Notes: a model not told the origin generated them from the sequence alone. A stretch of 42,303 nucleotides of DNA from JBGAQP01 sp044220635 (GCA_044220635.1 JBGAQP010000027.1:1-42303); one strand, 5' to 3'; numbered from the stretch's first letter, positions 23,874-33,280 are shown. Numbers and translations: made by a program.

Positions 23874-26312
23874 CTAGTCCTCGGTGGCCGCGTAGCCGAG
23901 GAACTGCTCCGGGCTCACCCGGATGGCCGCCCCCGTGGGGCAGGCCCGCACGCACGCCGCTCCCCCCGGCAGGTCCTTGCACATGTCGCACTTCACGGCC
24001 TTCTTGGGGATCTCCTTCGACCGGGGCCTCGGCTCGAGGCCCGGCTCGGGGCCCACGCCGAAGGCGAGCCAGGTCCACAGCGAGGGCCGCCGCCGCGCGG
24101 GGTCCACGGGCGCGAGCTGGATCACGCCGTAGGGGCAGTTCTTCTCGCAGTTGCCGCAGCCGATGCAGGAGTCGTTGATGAAGACCTCGCCCTCGGCCGA
24201 GCGGTGGATCGCGTCCGGCGGGCAATCCTTCATGCAGTGCGGATGTTCGCAGTGCCGGCAGGAGGTAGGCACGTGGATCTGCGCGAAGGTCGGGCCCGCC
24301 TCCCGGTCGAGGCGCGAGGTCCCGTCGTGCACGTCCGCGCAGGCCTTCTCGCAGTTGTCGCAGCGCACGCACAGCGACTCGTCGATGAGCAGCACGTCGG
24401 TCGCCTCGCCCACGCCCTGCTGCAGCAGGAAGGCGATGACGTTGCCCGGGTCGGGCTGCGCCTCCATGGCGGCGTTCACGCGCAGGCGGTCGAGGAAGCG
24501 CGCCTCCATCTCCTCGCGCCACTTCGGGTTGCGGGAGAGCACCTTCTTGAAGGTCGCCGCGTCGAGCACCACGGCTTCCGAGGTCACCGCGGCCTTGACC
24601 GTCGCCGAACGCGGGCTGTCGGTGAGCAGCGCCATCTCGCCCACGTAGTTGCCCGCCGAGAGGTAGGAGAGCACCACTTCGCGTCCGGCGATCGTGCGCG
24701 AGACCATCACCGAGCCGCGGCGCAGGAGGTAGACGCCGTCGGGCGCGTCGCCTTCCGTGAAGAGGACCTCGCCCCCCGCGTACTTGCGCACCTGCACGCC
24801 GCCGGCGATGAGCTCGTCGAGCTCGGCCTCGGGCAGCATCGGCGCGAGGTAGGTGCGCACGGCGCGCTTCATGAACACCTCGTCGATGCGCGCGCGGATC
24901 GGCTCGACGGAGGCGACGAGCTTGAGCATCGGCCGGCGCGGCGCCTCGATGAGCACGCAGTCGCGCCCCGCGCGCACCGTGCTCGAGCGCCGCCGGCCCG
25001 AGATGAGGCCCAGCTCGCCGAAGAAGTCCCCCGGCCCCATGGCGAACCAGCCGGCGCTGCGCCCGTCGCGCAGCACCTCGACCTCCGCCTCCCCGGCGAC
25101 GATCATGAAGAACGAGTTGGTGTAGTCGTTGCGGCGGAAGACGGTCTCCCCGGGCCGCGGCGTGAGCAGCTCGCTCTCGAGCATGAACTCGCGCAGCTGC
25201 AGGCGGTTCAGGCCCGAGAGCAGGGGCACGCTCCGCTGGATGACGTCGAGCACCTGGGAGACCTTCTTCGTGCGCGAGAAGCCCGCGAACTTCCTCGCGA
25301 GCAGGGGCTCGTCGGCGGGCTCGATGGTCCGGCCCAGCGCGTACTCCACGGCCTCGTAGCCCTGGTTCATCGCCTGCTTGATGAGCGGGTAGCCGCCCAG
25401 CGCCCCGATGATGTACAGGCCCTTCACGTTCGACTCGTAGGTGTCGGAGAGCTCGGGCACCGCGGTCGCGTCCGCGCGCGGGAACTTCACCCCGAAGCTC
25501 TCGACGAGCTTGCGCGGCGGGTTCGCCCCCAGGCGGGCGATGATCCGGTGGCACTCGATCGTCTCGGGGCCCTCGGGCGTCTTCAGGTGGAACCGGAGCG
25601 CGGGCTCGCCCCCCGAGGCCTCGACCTTCGCCGCGGAGGTGCCGTAGCGGATCTCGATCCTCCCCTCCTTGATCGCGTTGAGGACGAGGGTGAGGTTGCC
25701 CTCCTTGCAGCGCGCGAATTCCTCGTTGCGGTTGATGAGGACGACGCGGTTCCTCTCGGCGAGCGCGAGCGCGTTCTCGATCGCGGCGTCCCCCGCTCCC
25801 ACGACGACGATGGTCTCGTCCTCGAAGGCCTGCGGGTCGTCGAGCTGGTACTCGACCTGCGGCAGGTCCTCGCCCTCGACGCCGAGCTTGCGCAGGTTTC
25901 CCTGCAGACCGATGGCGAGGATCACCTTGCGGCAGTAGAAGACCTCCCCGGCGCGCGTGCGCACCTCGAAGCCCCGGTCTCCTCCGCCGATGGAGACCAC
26001 CTCGGCCCCGTAGCGGATGTTGACCCGGTGCTGGTCGATCTCCCGGTTCCAGGCCTCGAGCACCGCCTCGCGTTTGCCCGCCGCGAAGCTCATGGGGCTC
26101 CTGAGCGGCAGGATCTGGGGCTCGGCCATCACGTGCTTGCCCTTCTGGTACTTGTAGATCGTGTTCGAGGCGTGGTCCTCGGCCTCGAGCAGGACGTGGC
26201 TCACGCCCAGCTCGGCGGCGTGGGCGGCGGCCGACAGCCCCGCCGGGCCCGAGCCGACGATGCCCACCTGGTGCCACCGGAACTCGGTTCTCTGGTCGAA
26301 TGCGCTCGCCAT
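23874..26312 (-). CDS. Flavoprotein fused to two cyclic-nucleotide-binding domains and a four-cluster ferredoxin domain
   Basis: An 812-residue cytoplasmic protein (no signal peptide) starting at ATG 26312. Residues 12-330 are an FAD/NAD(P) oxidoreductase of thioredoxin-reductase type: GSGPAGLS (20-27), VVVGAGDAAIEN (169-180) and GLYIIGALGG (298-307), but no redox CxxC. Two cNMP domains follow. The phosphate-binding cassettes read FGELGLISGRRRSSTV (431-446) and GEMALLTDSPRSATV (558-572), both with the conserved Glu and Arg. Residues 645-800 hold 16 cysteines in four groups (648-658, 685-697, 716-726 and 775-791), as in NrfC/HybA-type subunits, predicting four [4Fe-4S] clusters. Last gene of the cytochrome operon, 17 nt after the five-heme gene. 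Direction of electron flow and the nucleotide bound are unknown. Confidence 0.88.
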   Translation of the reverse strand: MASAFDQRTEFRWHQVGIVGSGPAGLSAAAHAAELGVSHVLLEAEDHASNTIYKYQKGKHVMAEPQILPLRSPMSFAAGKREAVLEAWNREIDQHRVNIRYGAEVVSIGGGDRGFEVRTRAGEVFYCRKVILAIGLQGNLRKLGVEGEDLPQVEYQLDDPQAFEDETIVVVGAGDAAIENALALAERNRVVLINRNEEFARCKEGNLTLVLNAIKEGRIEIRYGTSAAKVEASGGEPALRFHLKTPEGPETIECHRIIARLGANPPRKLVESFGVKFPRADATAVPELSDTYESNVKGLYIIGALGGYPLIKQAMNQGYEAVEYALGRTIEPADEPLLARKFAGFSRTKKVSQVLDVIQRSVPLLSGLNRLQLREFMLESELLTPRPGETVFRRNDYTNSFFMIVAGEAEVEVLRDGRSAGWFAMGPGDFFGELGLISGRRRSSTVRAGRDCVLIEAPRRPMLKLVASVEPIRARIDEVFMKRAVRTYLAPMLPEAELDELIAGGVQVRKYAGGEVLFTEGDAPDGVYLLRRGSVMVSRTIAGREVVLSYLSAGNYVGEMALLTDSPRSATVKAAVTSEAVVLDAATFKKVLSRNPKWREEMEARFLDRLRVNAAMEAQPDPGNVIAFLLQQGVGEATDVLLIDESLCVRCDNCEKACADVHDGTSRLDREAGPTFAQIHVPTSCRHCEHPHCMKDCPPDAIHRSAEGEVFINDSCIGCGNCEKNCPYGVIQLAPVDPARRRPSLWTWLAFGVGPEPGLEPRPRSKEIPKKAVKCDMCKDLPGGAACVRACPTGAAIRVSPEQFLGYAATED

Positions 26313-26329
26313 GGCCTCGCTCCTCCCTC

Positions 26330-27652
26330 CTAGGGGCGCTTCCCGGCGGCGGCGACCGCGCCCACGTCCGCCAGGGCGGCCCGGAAGGTCTCGGGCCGGT
26401 ACTTCTCGTCGTCGCGCACCGCCTGGTGCAGGCGATCGAGCGCGGCGTTCGCCGCGCGCACGTCGCCCAGCTCGCCGCGGCGCGCGAGGAAGTTGAGCAC
26501 GCTCGCGATCGCCATCGTCGCCTGCTCGGCGCCCGCGTAGTCGCTGTACTGGCCCGCGAGCCCGTCGGCGACGAGGCCCGAGAGGATCGCGCGCAGGTCG
26601 GCGGCGGCGAATTCCCGCGCGGCGAGCTTCGCCACCACGAGGTCGAGCCCGGAGCGCAGCTTGCGCGCGGCGTCGAGCGCGTCGCCCCCCTCCCCGGCCA
26701 CCGCCCGGTGCAGCGCCCCCACGAGGTCGTTGTAGTTCTTCTCGTCGCCGGGGAAGGTCCGCCGGACGATCTGGCGCAGCATCAGCAGGTTCGCGTCGTT
26801 CAGGCGGATGCGCCCCGGGCCCGTCCCCTGCCGCGGCGTCCAGCGAACGTCCGACATCGGGTGGTGGCAGGCGTGGCAGTCGAAGACCACGAGCTCGGGG
26901 AAGAGTCCGTCGCGGCTGCGCTTCGGGTCGAGGAGCACGTCGATCAGCTCGCGCGCGGCGAGCGCCTGGCCGATCGCCCAGACGCGCACGCCGTCCCAGG
27001 TGCGCTTGCGCCGTTGCCAGTCGGCGTCGATCACGAAATGCGCCGGGGCGGTCTGGGTGAAGGTGTCGAGCTCGAAGCTCATGCGCGGGTGCCCCGCGCC
27101 CATCATCCGGTGGGTGACGAACTTCACCTGGTTCCCGAAATGGCAGGACAGGCACAGGCGCGCCTGCTGGACCGGATCGCTCGTGGGGAACAGGCCCTGG
27201 GCGAGGTTCTCCGCGTGCGTCGCGTTCGGGGCGACGTGGGACTTGATCCATTTCTCGGCCGGGCCGTGGCAGGCCTCGCAGCTCACGCCGTCGGCGACCT
27301 TGAAGCGCTCGCCGCGGTATTGCGGCGGCGGGTTGTGCGCGTGGCAGTCGAGGCAGAGCTTCGCCTGGTGCGCGGGCTCCCGGAGGCCGAGATTTCGCGC
27401 GATGCGCTTCGAGCGGTCGTTGAAGAGCACCGGGTAGGCCTTCGAGGCGTGCTTGTCGACCCGCGACCAGGTGACGTACTCGCTTTGCAGGATGTTGGCG
27501 TCCTTCCAGCTCGTGATCGAGCCGTGGCAGAGGCTGTTGGCGCAGTTGACCACGCCCAGGTTGAGCGCCTTCGCCTGGTCGGGCAGCGGCGGCTCGGCGC
27601 CGCCCGCGCCGAGGGCGAGGAGCATCGCCAGCGTCGCAAGGATGGGTCTCAT
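26330..27652 (-). CDS. Periplasmic five-heme cytochrome c with one CX4CH site
   Basis: A 440-residue protein starting at ATG 27652, overlapping the upstream decaheme gene as ATGA. Residues 1-19 are a Sec signal peptide (MRPILATLAMLLALGAGGA). Four standard sites, CLDCH, CEACH, CLSCH and CHACH, are joined by an unusual first site, CANSLCH at 37-43, with four residues between cysteines. A YVTWSRVDKHASKAY segment after it, and histidines such as THRMMGAGHPRM and HACHHPMSD, provide distal ligands. It resembles multiheme cytochromes of the c554-like group in metal-respiring bacteria. The C-terminal 150 residues are helical without hemes. No lipobox is seen, so probably soluble in the periplasm. Function: electron relay, by inference. 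Confidence 0.87.
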   Translation of the reverse strand: MRPILATLAMLLALGAGGAEPPLPDQAKALNLGVVNCANSLCHGSITSWKDANILQSEYVTWSRVDKHASKAYPVLFNDRSKRIARNLGLREPAHQAKLCLDCHAHNPPPQYRGERFKVADGVSCEACHGPAEKWIKSHVAPNATHAENLAQGLFPTSDPVQQARLCLSCHFGNQVKFVTHRMMGAGHPRMSFELDTFTQTAPAHFVIDADWQRRKRTWDGVRVWAIGQALAARELIDVLLDPKRSRDGLFPELVVFDCHACHHPMSDVRWTPRQGTGPGRIRLNDANLLMLRQIVRRTFPGDEKNYNDLVGALHRAVAGEGGDALDAARKLRSGLDLVVAKLAAREFAAADLRAILSGLVADGLAGQYSDYAGAEQATMAIASVLNFLARRGELGDVRAANAALDRLHQAVRDDEKYRPETFRAALADVGAVAAAGKRP

Positions 27653-30600
27653 CGGTCCTCCGCCGTCTTCGCATCGCGACCGCGGCCCGCCGGGCGCTGG
27701 TCGCGGAAATCCCCGTTCCGGCCGGTGTCGCTCACCGTCCAGGGCAGGCCGTCGGGACCGAGGTAGAGCTTGCGCTGCTCCTCGCGGTTGAACGGGCGCG
27801 AGCCGATGCGCCCGAACACCGCGATCTGGCCCCCGGTCTCGTCGACCGCGCGGTCGCGGTCGAGGCCCTTGGCGAGCGAGACCGCGGGCGAGGCCGTCTC
27901 CCGCCAGGCGATCACGCGGGGCCTGGGCTCGGGGCTGAAGCCGTAGAACTTCGGCTGGATCTCCGGCGAGGTGAGCTGCAGCACCTTGAGCCCGTTCGCG
28001 CCGTCCGCGACGTAGGCGAACGCCGAGGCGTTGGTGCTGCCGACCACGACGTCGCGCGCGTCGTTGAGCTGCCCGCCGTCGTCGAAGCGCTGGTGCAGCC
28101 GCGGATGCGCGGGCTTCTCGATGTCGACGATCGCGAGGCCCTCGCGTCCCGCCGCGACGTAGGCATAGGTGCGCGCGAGGTAGACGCGCCGGGCGTCGGC
28201 GAGCGGCACCGCCGCGCCCTGCACGAGGCGCGCCTTCTCGGGCACGGTCACGTCGACCACCTTCAGCCCTCCGGCGTCGAGGACGAAGAGGTACCGGAAC
28301 TGGAGCGCGGAAGCCCGCGCCCCCTCGAGCGGCACGACCGCGACCATCCGGGGCTTGAGCGGATCGTCGAGGTCGAGGACCACGAGGCCGGCCTCGGCCG
28401 CGACGTAGACGTAGCGCCCGCCGATCGTCAGGTGCCGCGCGCCGCGCAGGATCCCGCCCTCGTTCCAGGTGAGCGCCCGGACGAGGAAGTTGTTGCGCGG
28501 CTCGCCGTCGGCGAGCGTGTTCACGTCGACGAGGATCAGGCCCTCCTCGGCGTCGGTCACGAGCGCGTAGTTGTAGATCGGGTGGAAGGGCTGCTCCTGG
28601 TTCACGGTGCGCATCAGCTCGCCCTGGTTCCGCAGCGGCGCGATGGGCTGGTTCGTCGCGAGCGCCACGCAGGTCGCGTTCTTCGCGGGGATGTGCGTGT
28701 CCTGGCCCAGCGGCGAGAAAGGCGCCGTGACGATGCGCTGAGACACCCCTTTGTTGGCGATCGAGGCCACGTCGTAGACGCGCATGCCGCCCGGGCCCTC
28801 GGCGGAGTAGAAGTATTCCCCGCGCAGCATCACGCAGCCCGCGGGCCCGCGCGCCGCGTGGCCGTGGGCCTCGGGAAGGCGCCGTCCGCGCTTCTCGTGT
28901 TCGGCATGCCAGTCGGGATAGGCGTAGCGGTGCAGGTAGCTGCCGATCACCGCCTGCGGCTCGTCCCATTCCGTGACCTGCACCGCCTCGATGTGGCGCT
29001 CCTCTCCGAGCCAGGCGTTGAAGCCCACGAAGTTCACGAAGTTGGTGCCGTGCAGCAGCGTCTGCGCCATGATCGCGTTGTTGTCGCCCTGCTCCGACAC
29101 GTGGCAATCCGAGCAGCCCTTGGTCTCGGTCTTCCTCTCGGTGTGCGGGTAATGCGGCGCGAAGGCCTGCGAGGAGAACCCGCTCGCCGCCACCGGCGGC
29201 TGCTGGATGTAGATGCGCTCGCGGTTGATGTTGGTCGAGGAGAGCACGAGCGCCGAGGACGAGCGCACCGGGGCGATCCGCGAGCCCTTGACCGGCCCGT
29301 GCCGCCCGAGCTGGAACATCTCGTCGCGGGCGACCTGCGGGTTGTAGGTGGCGTAGTTGCGCGTCTCGCCGCCCTCGTAGTGATGCCGCTCGGTCTTCCA
29401 GTTGGCCTGGATGGGCAGGTGGCATCCGCCGCAGCTCGTGGTCCACGACAAGTGGCAGCTGAAGCAGGTCATCTTCTCGTCGGCATGCGCGTAGTCCTTG
29501 CCGCCCGGGCCCCAGCGGCCCTCGCGCCCTGCCGGCCCCGCGTGCATGAGCTTCGCCCGCGCCGCCTTCTCGTTGTAGTGGCGGTTGCCCGGCGTGACGC
29601 TGTCCTTCACGAGGCTCACCTCCCACTCCAGGTCCGGGTAGATCGCCGAGCGCTGGAAGAGCTTGCCCTCGCGCCACTCGAAGCGCCGGCGCCCGTCCTG
29701 GGTCCTGAGCAGCGCCATGTCCATGCCGCCCGGGCGCGCCGCGGGCCCCGAGGTGCGCAGCGTCGGGTAACGGTCCGCGGTGCCGTGGCAGTCGCGGCAG
29801 TCGACCTCGATCGCGGCGGCCACCTCGCCGTAGATATGCCCGTTGCCGTGGGCGTCCTGGGAGAAATGGCAGTCCACGCAGTGAAATCCCACGTCGAGGT
29901 GGATCGAGGTGAGGTGCACGGCCTTCTTGAACTTCTGCGGGTCGTCGTCCGAGACGGCCTTCCCGTCCTTGTCGAGGAGCGCGCCCTTGCGGTCGCGCTT
30001 GAAGACGGCGCGGAAGTTCCAGCCGTGGCCGTGGTAGTCGGCGAACTGCGTGTCCTTGAGCTTCGGGTTGAGCCCGGAGACCTCCTTCAGGAACTCGGGG
30101 TCGCCCCATTTGCCGCGGATCGCCGCCTCCTCCGGGTTGCGCTCGAGGATGCGGCGTGCCTCCTCGTGGCTCGGGTACTTCTGCTTCTCCGGCCACATGA
30201 AGGGGGCATCGGACTCGTAGTCCCACATGATCGTGCCGTAATAGGTGTTCACGAACACGTTGGGCTGGTGCATGTGGCAGACCATGCATTGCGAGGACGG
30301 GATCGCGCGCGTGAACTCGTGCCGGATCGGGTGCCCCGAGCGGTCCTTGGGGATGGTCGGGTCGCTCGTGGCGCTGCGGCCCGTGTGGCCGTACTTCGCG
30401 TAGACGCCCGAGTGCTTCGCGTCGCGGTCGTTCGCGTACACCGCGTGGCAGGCGCTGCACCCCGAGGACCGGTAGTCGCCGGGTTGCTCGTTCGTGCCGA
30501 GGAACCACAGGTGCGGGTCGTTGAGCCGCGTCTTGGTGATGTTGATGACGGGCACCGCGATCCGGCTGCCGGTGCCGGGCCCGCGGTTCGACTGCCGGAA

Positions 30601-31389
30601 GTCGGGGCGGCCGGGCTCGTCGAGCTTCTGCAGCGCCCCGGTGTTGTTCGGCAGGCCGATCTCGGGGAACTGGCTCGAGATCACGCGCCCGCCGCGCTCG
30701 AAGACGCGGAAGACGTCGGCGGGGGGAATCGTCTCCCAGGACGGCAGCGCCGTGAGGCTCGCGAGGATGCCCTTCGCGGTGAGGAAGTCGTCGGGCTTCA
30801 CGGGATTGACGACGGTGGCGCCCACGCCCTCGCGCGTGTAGGCCTCGCCGAGGATGTAGCGCTTGAAGGGCAGGATCCCGTTGTTGTAGGCCGCTCCCCC
30901 CCAGAGCATCGCCGAGGTCGCCATGAGGCTCCTCTCGGAGGCCTGCACGATCGGCAGGTGGCAGGCCCCGCAGGCCTCGCGGGCGGCGCGCAGGTCCCCG
31001 GGGTTCACGAACCGGACGTATTCCGGGCTCTCGCGGTTGAGGAGCGTGTAGCTGCCCTCGGGGTTCGCGCTCGCCGGCCACTTCCAGGCGGCCGGGAAAC
31101 GCGGCCGCACGTGGGCGCGGCCGAGCGCCTCGGCGTAGGCGGCGTCGGCGGGCGCCGTTCCCGGCGGGCGCAGGACCGCGGCATCGCCCCCGTGGCAATC
31201 GGTGCAGCCGAGGACCACGCCCGGGTTCTGGTGCATCGTGTGGCGGTCGGTGGCCGTGTGGCAGCTCACGCAGCCGCGCGCCTTCGCATCGGCCTCGGCG
31301 ACGCTCTGCTTCTCGGGCGCCGGCGGCGCGGCGAGGACCGCGCCGGCGAGCGCGGCGGCGGTGAAGAGGAAGGAAAGGCGCCGGACCAT
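27649..31389 (-). CDS. Large decaheme cytochrome c with C-terminal LVIVD-repeat propeller
   Basis: A 1246-residue exported protein. The signal peptide is MVRRLSFLFTAAALAGAVLA. Ten CXXCH sites, from C40 to C759, read CVSCH, CTDCH, CGACH, CSACH, CMVCH, CVDCH, CRDCH, CFSCH, CGGCH and CSDCH. From about 865 onward LVIVD-type repeats appear (GMRVYDVASI, GLVVLDLDDP, GLKVVDVTVP, GLAIVDIEKP, GLKVLQLTSP), predicting a beta-propeller. Such propellers are found on surface or periplasmic proteins and may bind a partner or the cell envelope. No lipobox is seen. It begins one base after the outer-membrane barrel gene stops, which fits a porin-cytochrome partnership. Size and heme number suit a terminal or surface-exposed electron carrier; whether it oxidises or reduces its external partner is not known. 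Confidence 0.88.
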   Translation of the reverse strand: MVRRLSFLFTAAALAGAVLAAPPAPEKQSVAEADAKARGCVSCHTATDRHTMHQNPGVVLGCTDCHGGDAAVLRPPGTAPADAAYAEALGRAHVRPRFPAAWKWPASANPEGSYTLLNRESPEYVRFVNPGDLRAAREACGACHLPIVQASERSLMATSAMLWGGAAYNNGILPFKRYILGEAYTREGVGATVVNPVKPDDFLTAKGILASLTALPSWETIPPADVFRVFERGGRVISSQFPEIGLPNNTGALQKLDEPGRPDFRQSNRGPGTGSRIAVPVINITKTRLNDPHLWFLGTNEQPGDYRSSGCSACHAVYANDRDAKHSGVYAKYGHTGRSATSDPTIPKDRSGHPIRHEFTRAIPSSQCMVCHMHQPNVFVNTYYGTIMWDYESDAPFMWPEKQKYPSHEEARRILERNPEEAAIRGKWGDPEFLKEVSGLNPKLKDTQFADYHGHGWNFRAVFKRDRKGALLDKDGKAVSDDDPQKFKKAVHLTSIHLDVGFHCVDCHFSQDAHGNGHIYGEVAAAIEVDCRDCHGTADRYPTLRTSGPAARPGGMDMALLRTQDGRRRFEWREGKLFQRSAIYPDLEWEVSLVKDSVTPGNRHYNEKAARAKLMHAGPAGREGRWGPGGKDYAHADEKMTCFSCHLSWTTSCGGCHLPIQANWKTERHHYEGGETRNYATYNPQVARDEMFQLGRHGPVKGSRIAPVRSSSALVLSSTNINRERIYIQQPPVAASGFSSQAFAPHYPHTERKTETKGCSDCHVSEQGDNNAIMAQTLLHGTNFVNFVGFNAWLGEERHIEAVQVTEWDEPQAVIGSYLHRYAYPDWHAEHEKRGRRLPEAHGHAARGPAGCVMLRGEYFYSAEGPGGMRVYDVASIANKGVSQRIVTAPFSPLGQDTHIPAKNATCVALATNQPIAPLRNQGELMRTVNQEQPFHPIYNYALVTDAEEGLILVDVNTLADGEPRNNFLVRALTWNEGGILRGARHLTIGGRYVYVAAEAGLVVLDLDDPLKPRMVAVVPLEGARASALQFRYLFVLDAGGLKVVDVTVPEKARLVQGAAVPLADARRVYLARTYAYVAAGREGLAIVDIEKPAHPRLHQRFDDGGQLNDARDVVVGSTNASAFAYVADGANGLKVLQLTSPEIQPKFYGFSPEPRPRVIAWRETASPAVSLAKGLDRDRAVDETGGQIAVFGRIGSRPFNREEQRKLYLGPDGLPWTVSDTGRNGDFRDQRPAGRGRDAKTAEDR

Positions 31390-31390
31390 G

Positions 31391-33280
31391 TCAGAACGAG
31401 AGGATCAGGTTCGCGAGGATCGAGTACTGCGGCCCGCGCCGGTCCTCGTCGTAGAGCTGCTCGAGGCCCTTGCCGGGCCACAGCACCGCGGCCGAGGCGT
31501 TGAGGACCAGGTTCTGGCTCATGAAGGGGCGCCACTGCACCGCCCCCGAGAGATCCCATCCGATCTCGCGCGAGGGCGGCGATTGCGCGCGCAGCACGCC
31601 GAGCACCGTCGTGTCCTGGAAGCGCAGGTAGGAGACATTGGCGGTGGCGCGCAGCTCCGGCAGCAGGTCCGCGTCCGCGCCCACGCCCAGGAGCAGCAGC
31701 CCCGGATTCACGAAGTTCGACTGGCCCTGGTCCTTCGAGGAGCGCAGGCTCGCGAGCACGCCGTTCCTGCCCGAGAGCGCCACGCCGCCACCGCCGACGA
31801 GGGGAACCGCCTGCCGCACCCAGAAGCTCGTGTCGGCGCCCGCGAACTGCGGGTTCTCGAGGATCGCGTCGAAACCCGTCGCCTTGCCGTCGAACGGATC
31901 GCGGTCGCCCGACTGCACGAGCGCGTTCAGGCGCAGGCGCACCCAGCTGAAGTCGCGCGAGAGCTCGGCGGCGGCCAATCCCGCGCGGATGTCCTGGGCG
32001 CGGCCGGCGAGCGGATGGCGCTCGTCGCGGCCGATCGCGGCGTACACCGAGGCCGTGAGGTTCCAGCGCCCGAGGTGGCCGTCGCCGCTGTAGCCGAGGT
32101 AGGCGACGCGGTAGTCGTGCCCGCGGGCGTCGCCGAGGATCGCCGGCCGCTCGAGGAAGCCGTTGTTGTTGAAGTACGCCTCGCCCCCTTCGCGGTTGAC
32201 GTTGAGCATCACCGTGGCCTGCGAGGTGAAGCCGAGGACCGGGAAGTCCTGCCGGTAGGCGTTGGCGACGAAGGTGTCGTCCTTGCGCAGGCTCGTCCAC
32301 GGATCGTTGAGCCCCGAGTTGGTGTCCTTCTCCAGGCGGCGGAACCACGCGAGGTTGTACTGCCAGAGGTTGTTGTCGCGCGTGCCGAAGAGCCTCGCCC
32401 CGAACGGCAGGTCCTGGAAGACGAAGCCGCGGAAGTCGGAGATGAAGGGCTGGATGCCGACTCGCACGGAATCGAAGTCGTAGCGGGGCGAGACGTTTCG
32501 CAGGTGGACGTCGGCGAACGCCTCCTGCAGCCCCACGTGGTTGTCGGTCCGCGTGCGGCCCTGTCGCGGGTCGATCCTGAGCGCCCGGTTCTCCTCGACC
32601 TGCGAGCGGTTCGCGTTGAACGCGGGCACCACCCGGAACTCGTAGTCGGGCGGCTTGAACGTGGTGTCGCCCTTGATGAGCGCGAGCGAGACGATGAGCG
32701 TCTCGGCAAGCGTCGATTGGCGGCCTTCGCCGAACACGTCGTGGCTCGCCGGGCGCACCGAGGTCTGGGGCGCGACGGGCGTGGGAAGCCGCCTCGCCTC
32801 CACCAGCGTGTCCGAGATCACGCCGACGTTCACGAACCAGTCGGGAGAAAGGCTGCGCGCGAGGTTCGGGAAGTTCTCGCCGAGCCACGCCTCCTGCCCG
32901 ATCGGCAGGTCGCCCTTGAGCACGTTCTGGTTGTACGGGTCGTGCCAGGGATGCTTGAAGCCCAGGGCCTGCATGATCCGCCAGCGGTCGGGCACGGGCA
33001 GCGTTTCGCGGCGTGCCGCGGGCGTGGGACCGGGCACCTGCCTCGGGTCCGCGATCGGCGGCACGAAGCGCAATGGCTCTCCCGGCCCGGGGCGGCGCGG
33101 CACGATCTCCTCGTCGGGGCGGGGCTCGGGCGGCAGCGCCCGGTCCTCGTTGGTGCGCGGCTTCAGGCCCTCCTGCCCGAAGGCGAAGGGCGGCACGCCG
33201 GCCGCGAGCGCGCAGAGCGTCATGGCCGCGAGGGCCAAGGCCGCGGCGCGCCGGGCGTGGCTAGATTCCCGCGCAGGCAT
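31391..33280 (-). CDS. Outer-membrane beta-barrel protein of the cytochrome operon
   Basis: A 629-residue protein. A signal peptide (about 1-35, hydrophobic AAALALAAMTLCALAAG) is followed by a Pro/Arg-rich stretch (36-100). Then come many alternating amphipathic strands, including WFVNVGVISDTLVEA, AYFNNNGFLERPA and WNLTASVYAAIG, and a terminal strand YSILANLILSF ending in Phe, the usual BAM signal. It is therefore predicted to be a porin-like barrel. It lacks the N-terminal CXXC of MtrB/PioB and I do not recognise its family. Position between the lipoprotein and decaheme genes (20-base overlap and one-base gap) suggests it houses or docks a cytochrome across the outer membrane. A carbohydrate- or substrate-selective porin is the alternative. 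Confidence 0.8.
   Translation of the reverse strand: MPARESSHARRAAALALAAMTLCALAAGVPPFAFGQEGLKPRTNEDRALPPEPRPDEEIVPRRPGPGEPLRFVPPIADPRQVPGPTPAARRETLPVPDRWRIMQALGFKHPWHDPYNQNVLKGDLPIGQEAWLGENFPNLARSLSPDWFVNVGVISDTLVEARRLPTPVAPQTSVRPASHDVFGEGRQSTLAETLIVSLALIKGDTTFKPPDYEFRVVPAFNANRSQVEENRALRIDPRQGRTRTDNHVGLQEAFADVHLRNVSPRYDFDSVRVGIQPFISDFRGFVFQDLPFGARLFGTRDNNLWQYNLAWFRRLEKDTNSGLNDPWTSLRKDDTFVANAYRQDFPVLGFTSQATVMLNVNREGGEAYFNNNGFLERPAILGDARGHDYRVAYLGYSGDGHLGRWNLTASVYAAIGRDERHPLAGRAQDIRAGLAAAELSRDFSWVRLRLNALVQSGDRDPFDGKATGFDAILENPQFAGADTSFWVRQAVPLVGGGGVALSGRNGVLASLRSSKDQGQSNFVNPGLLLLGVGADADLLPELRATANVSYLRFQDTTVLGVLRAQSPPSREIGWDLSGAVQWRPFMSQNLVLNASAAVLWPGKGLEQLYDEDRRGPQYSILANLILSF

Noticed and set aside
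23874..26312. Calling the fusion a thioredoxin reductase
   Set aside because: There is no CxxC redox pair in the flavin/NAD(P) region, and over half of the protein is cNMP and ferredoxin domains.
28093..31503. A 1136-codon plus-strand frame over the decaheme gene
   Set aside because: The minus-strand frame has a signal peptide, ten CXXCH sites and repeats; the plus-strand frame is its shadow.
31391..33280. Calling the barrel MtrB/PioB
   Set aside because: The N-terminal CXXC expected in that family is absent and no MtrB-like repeat pattern is recognised.
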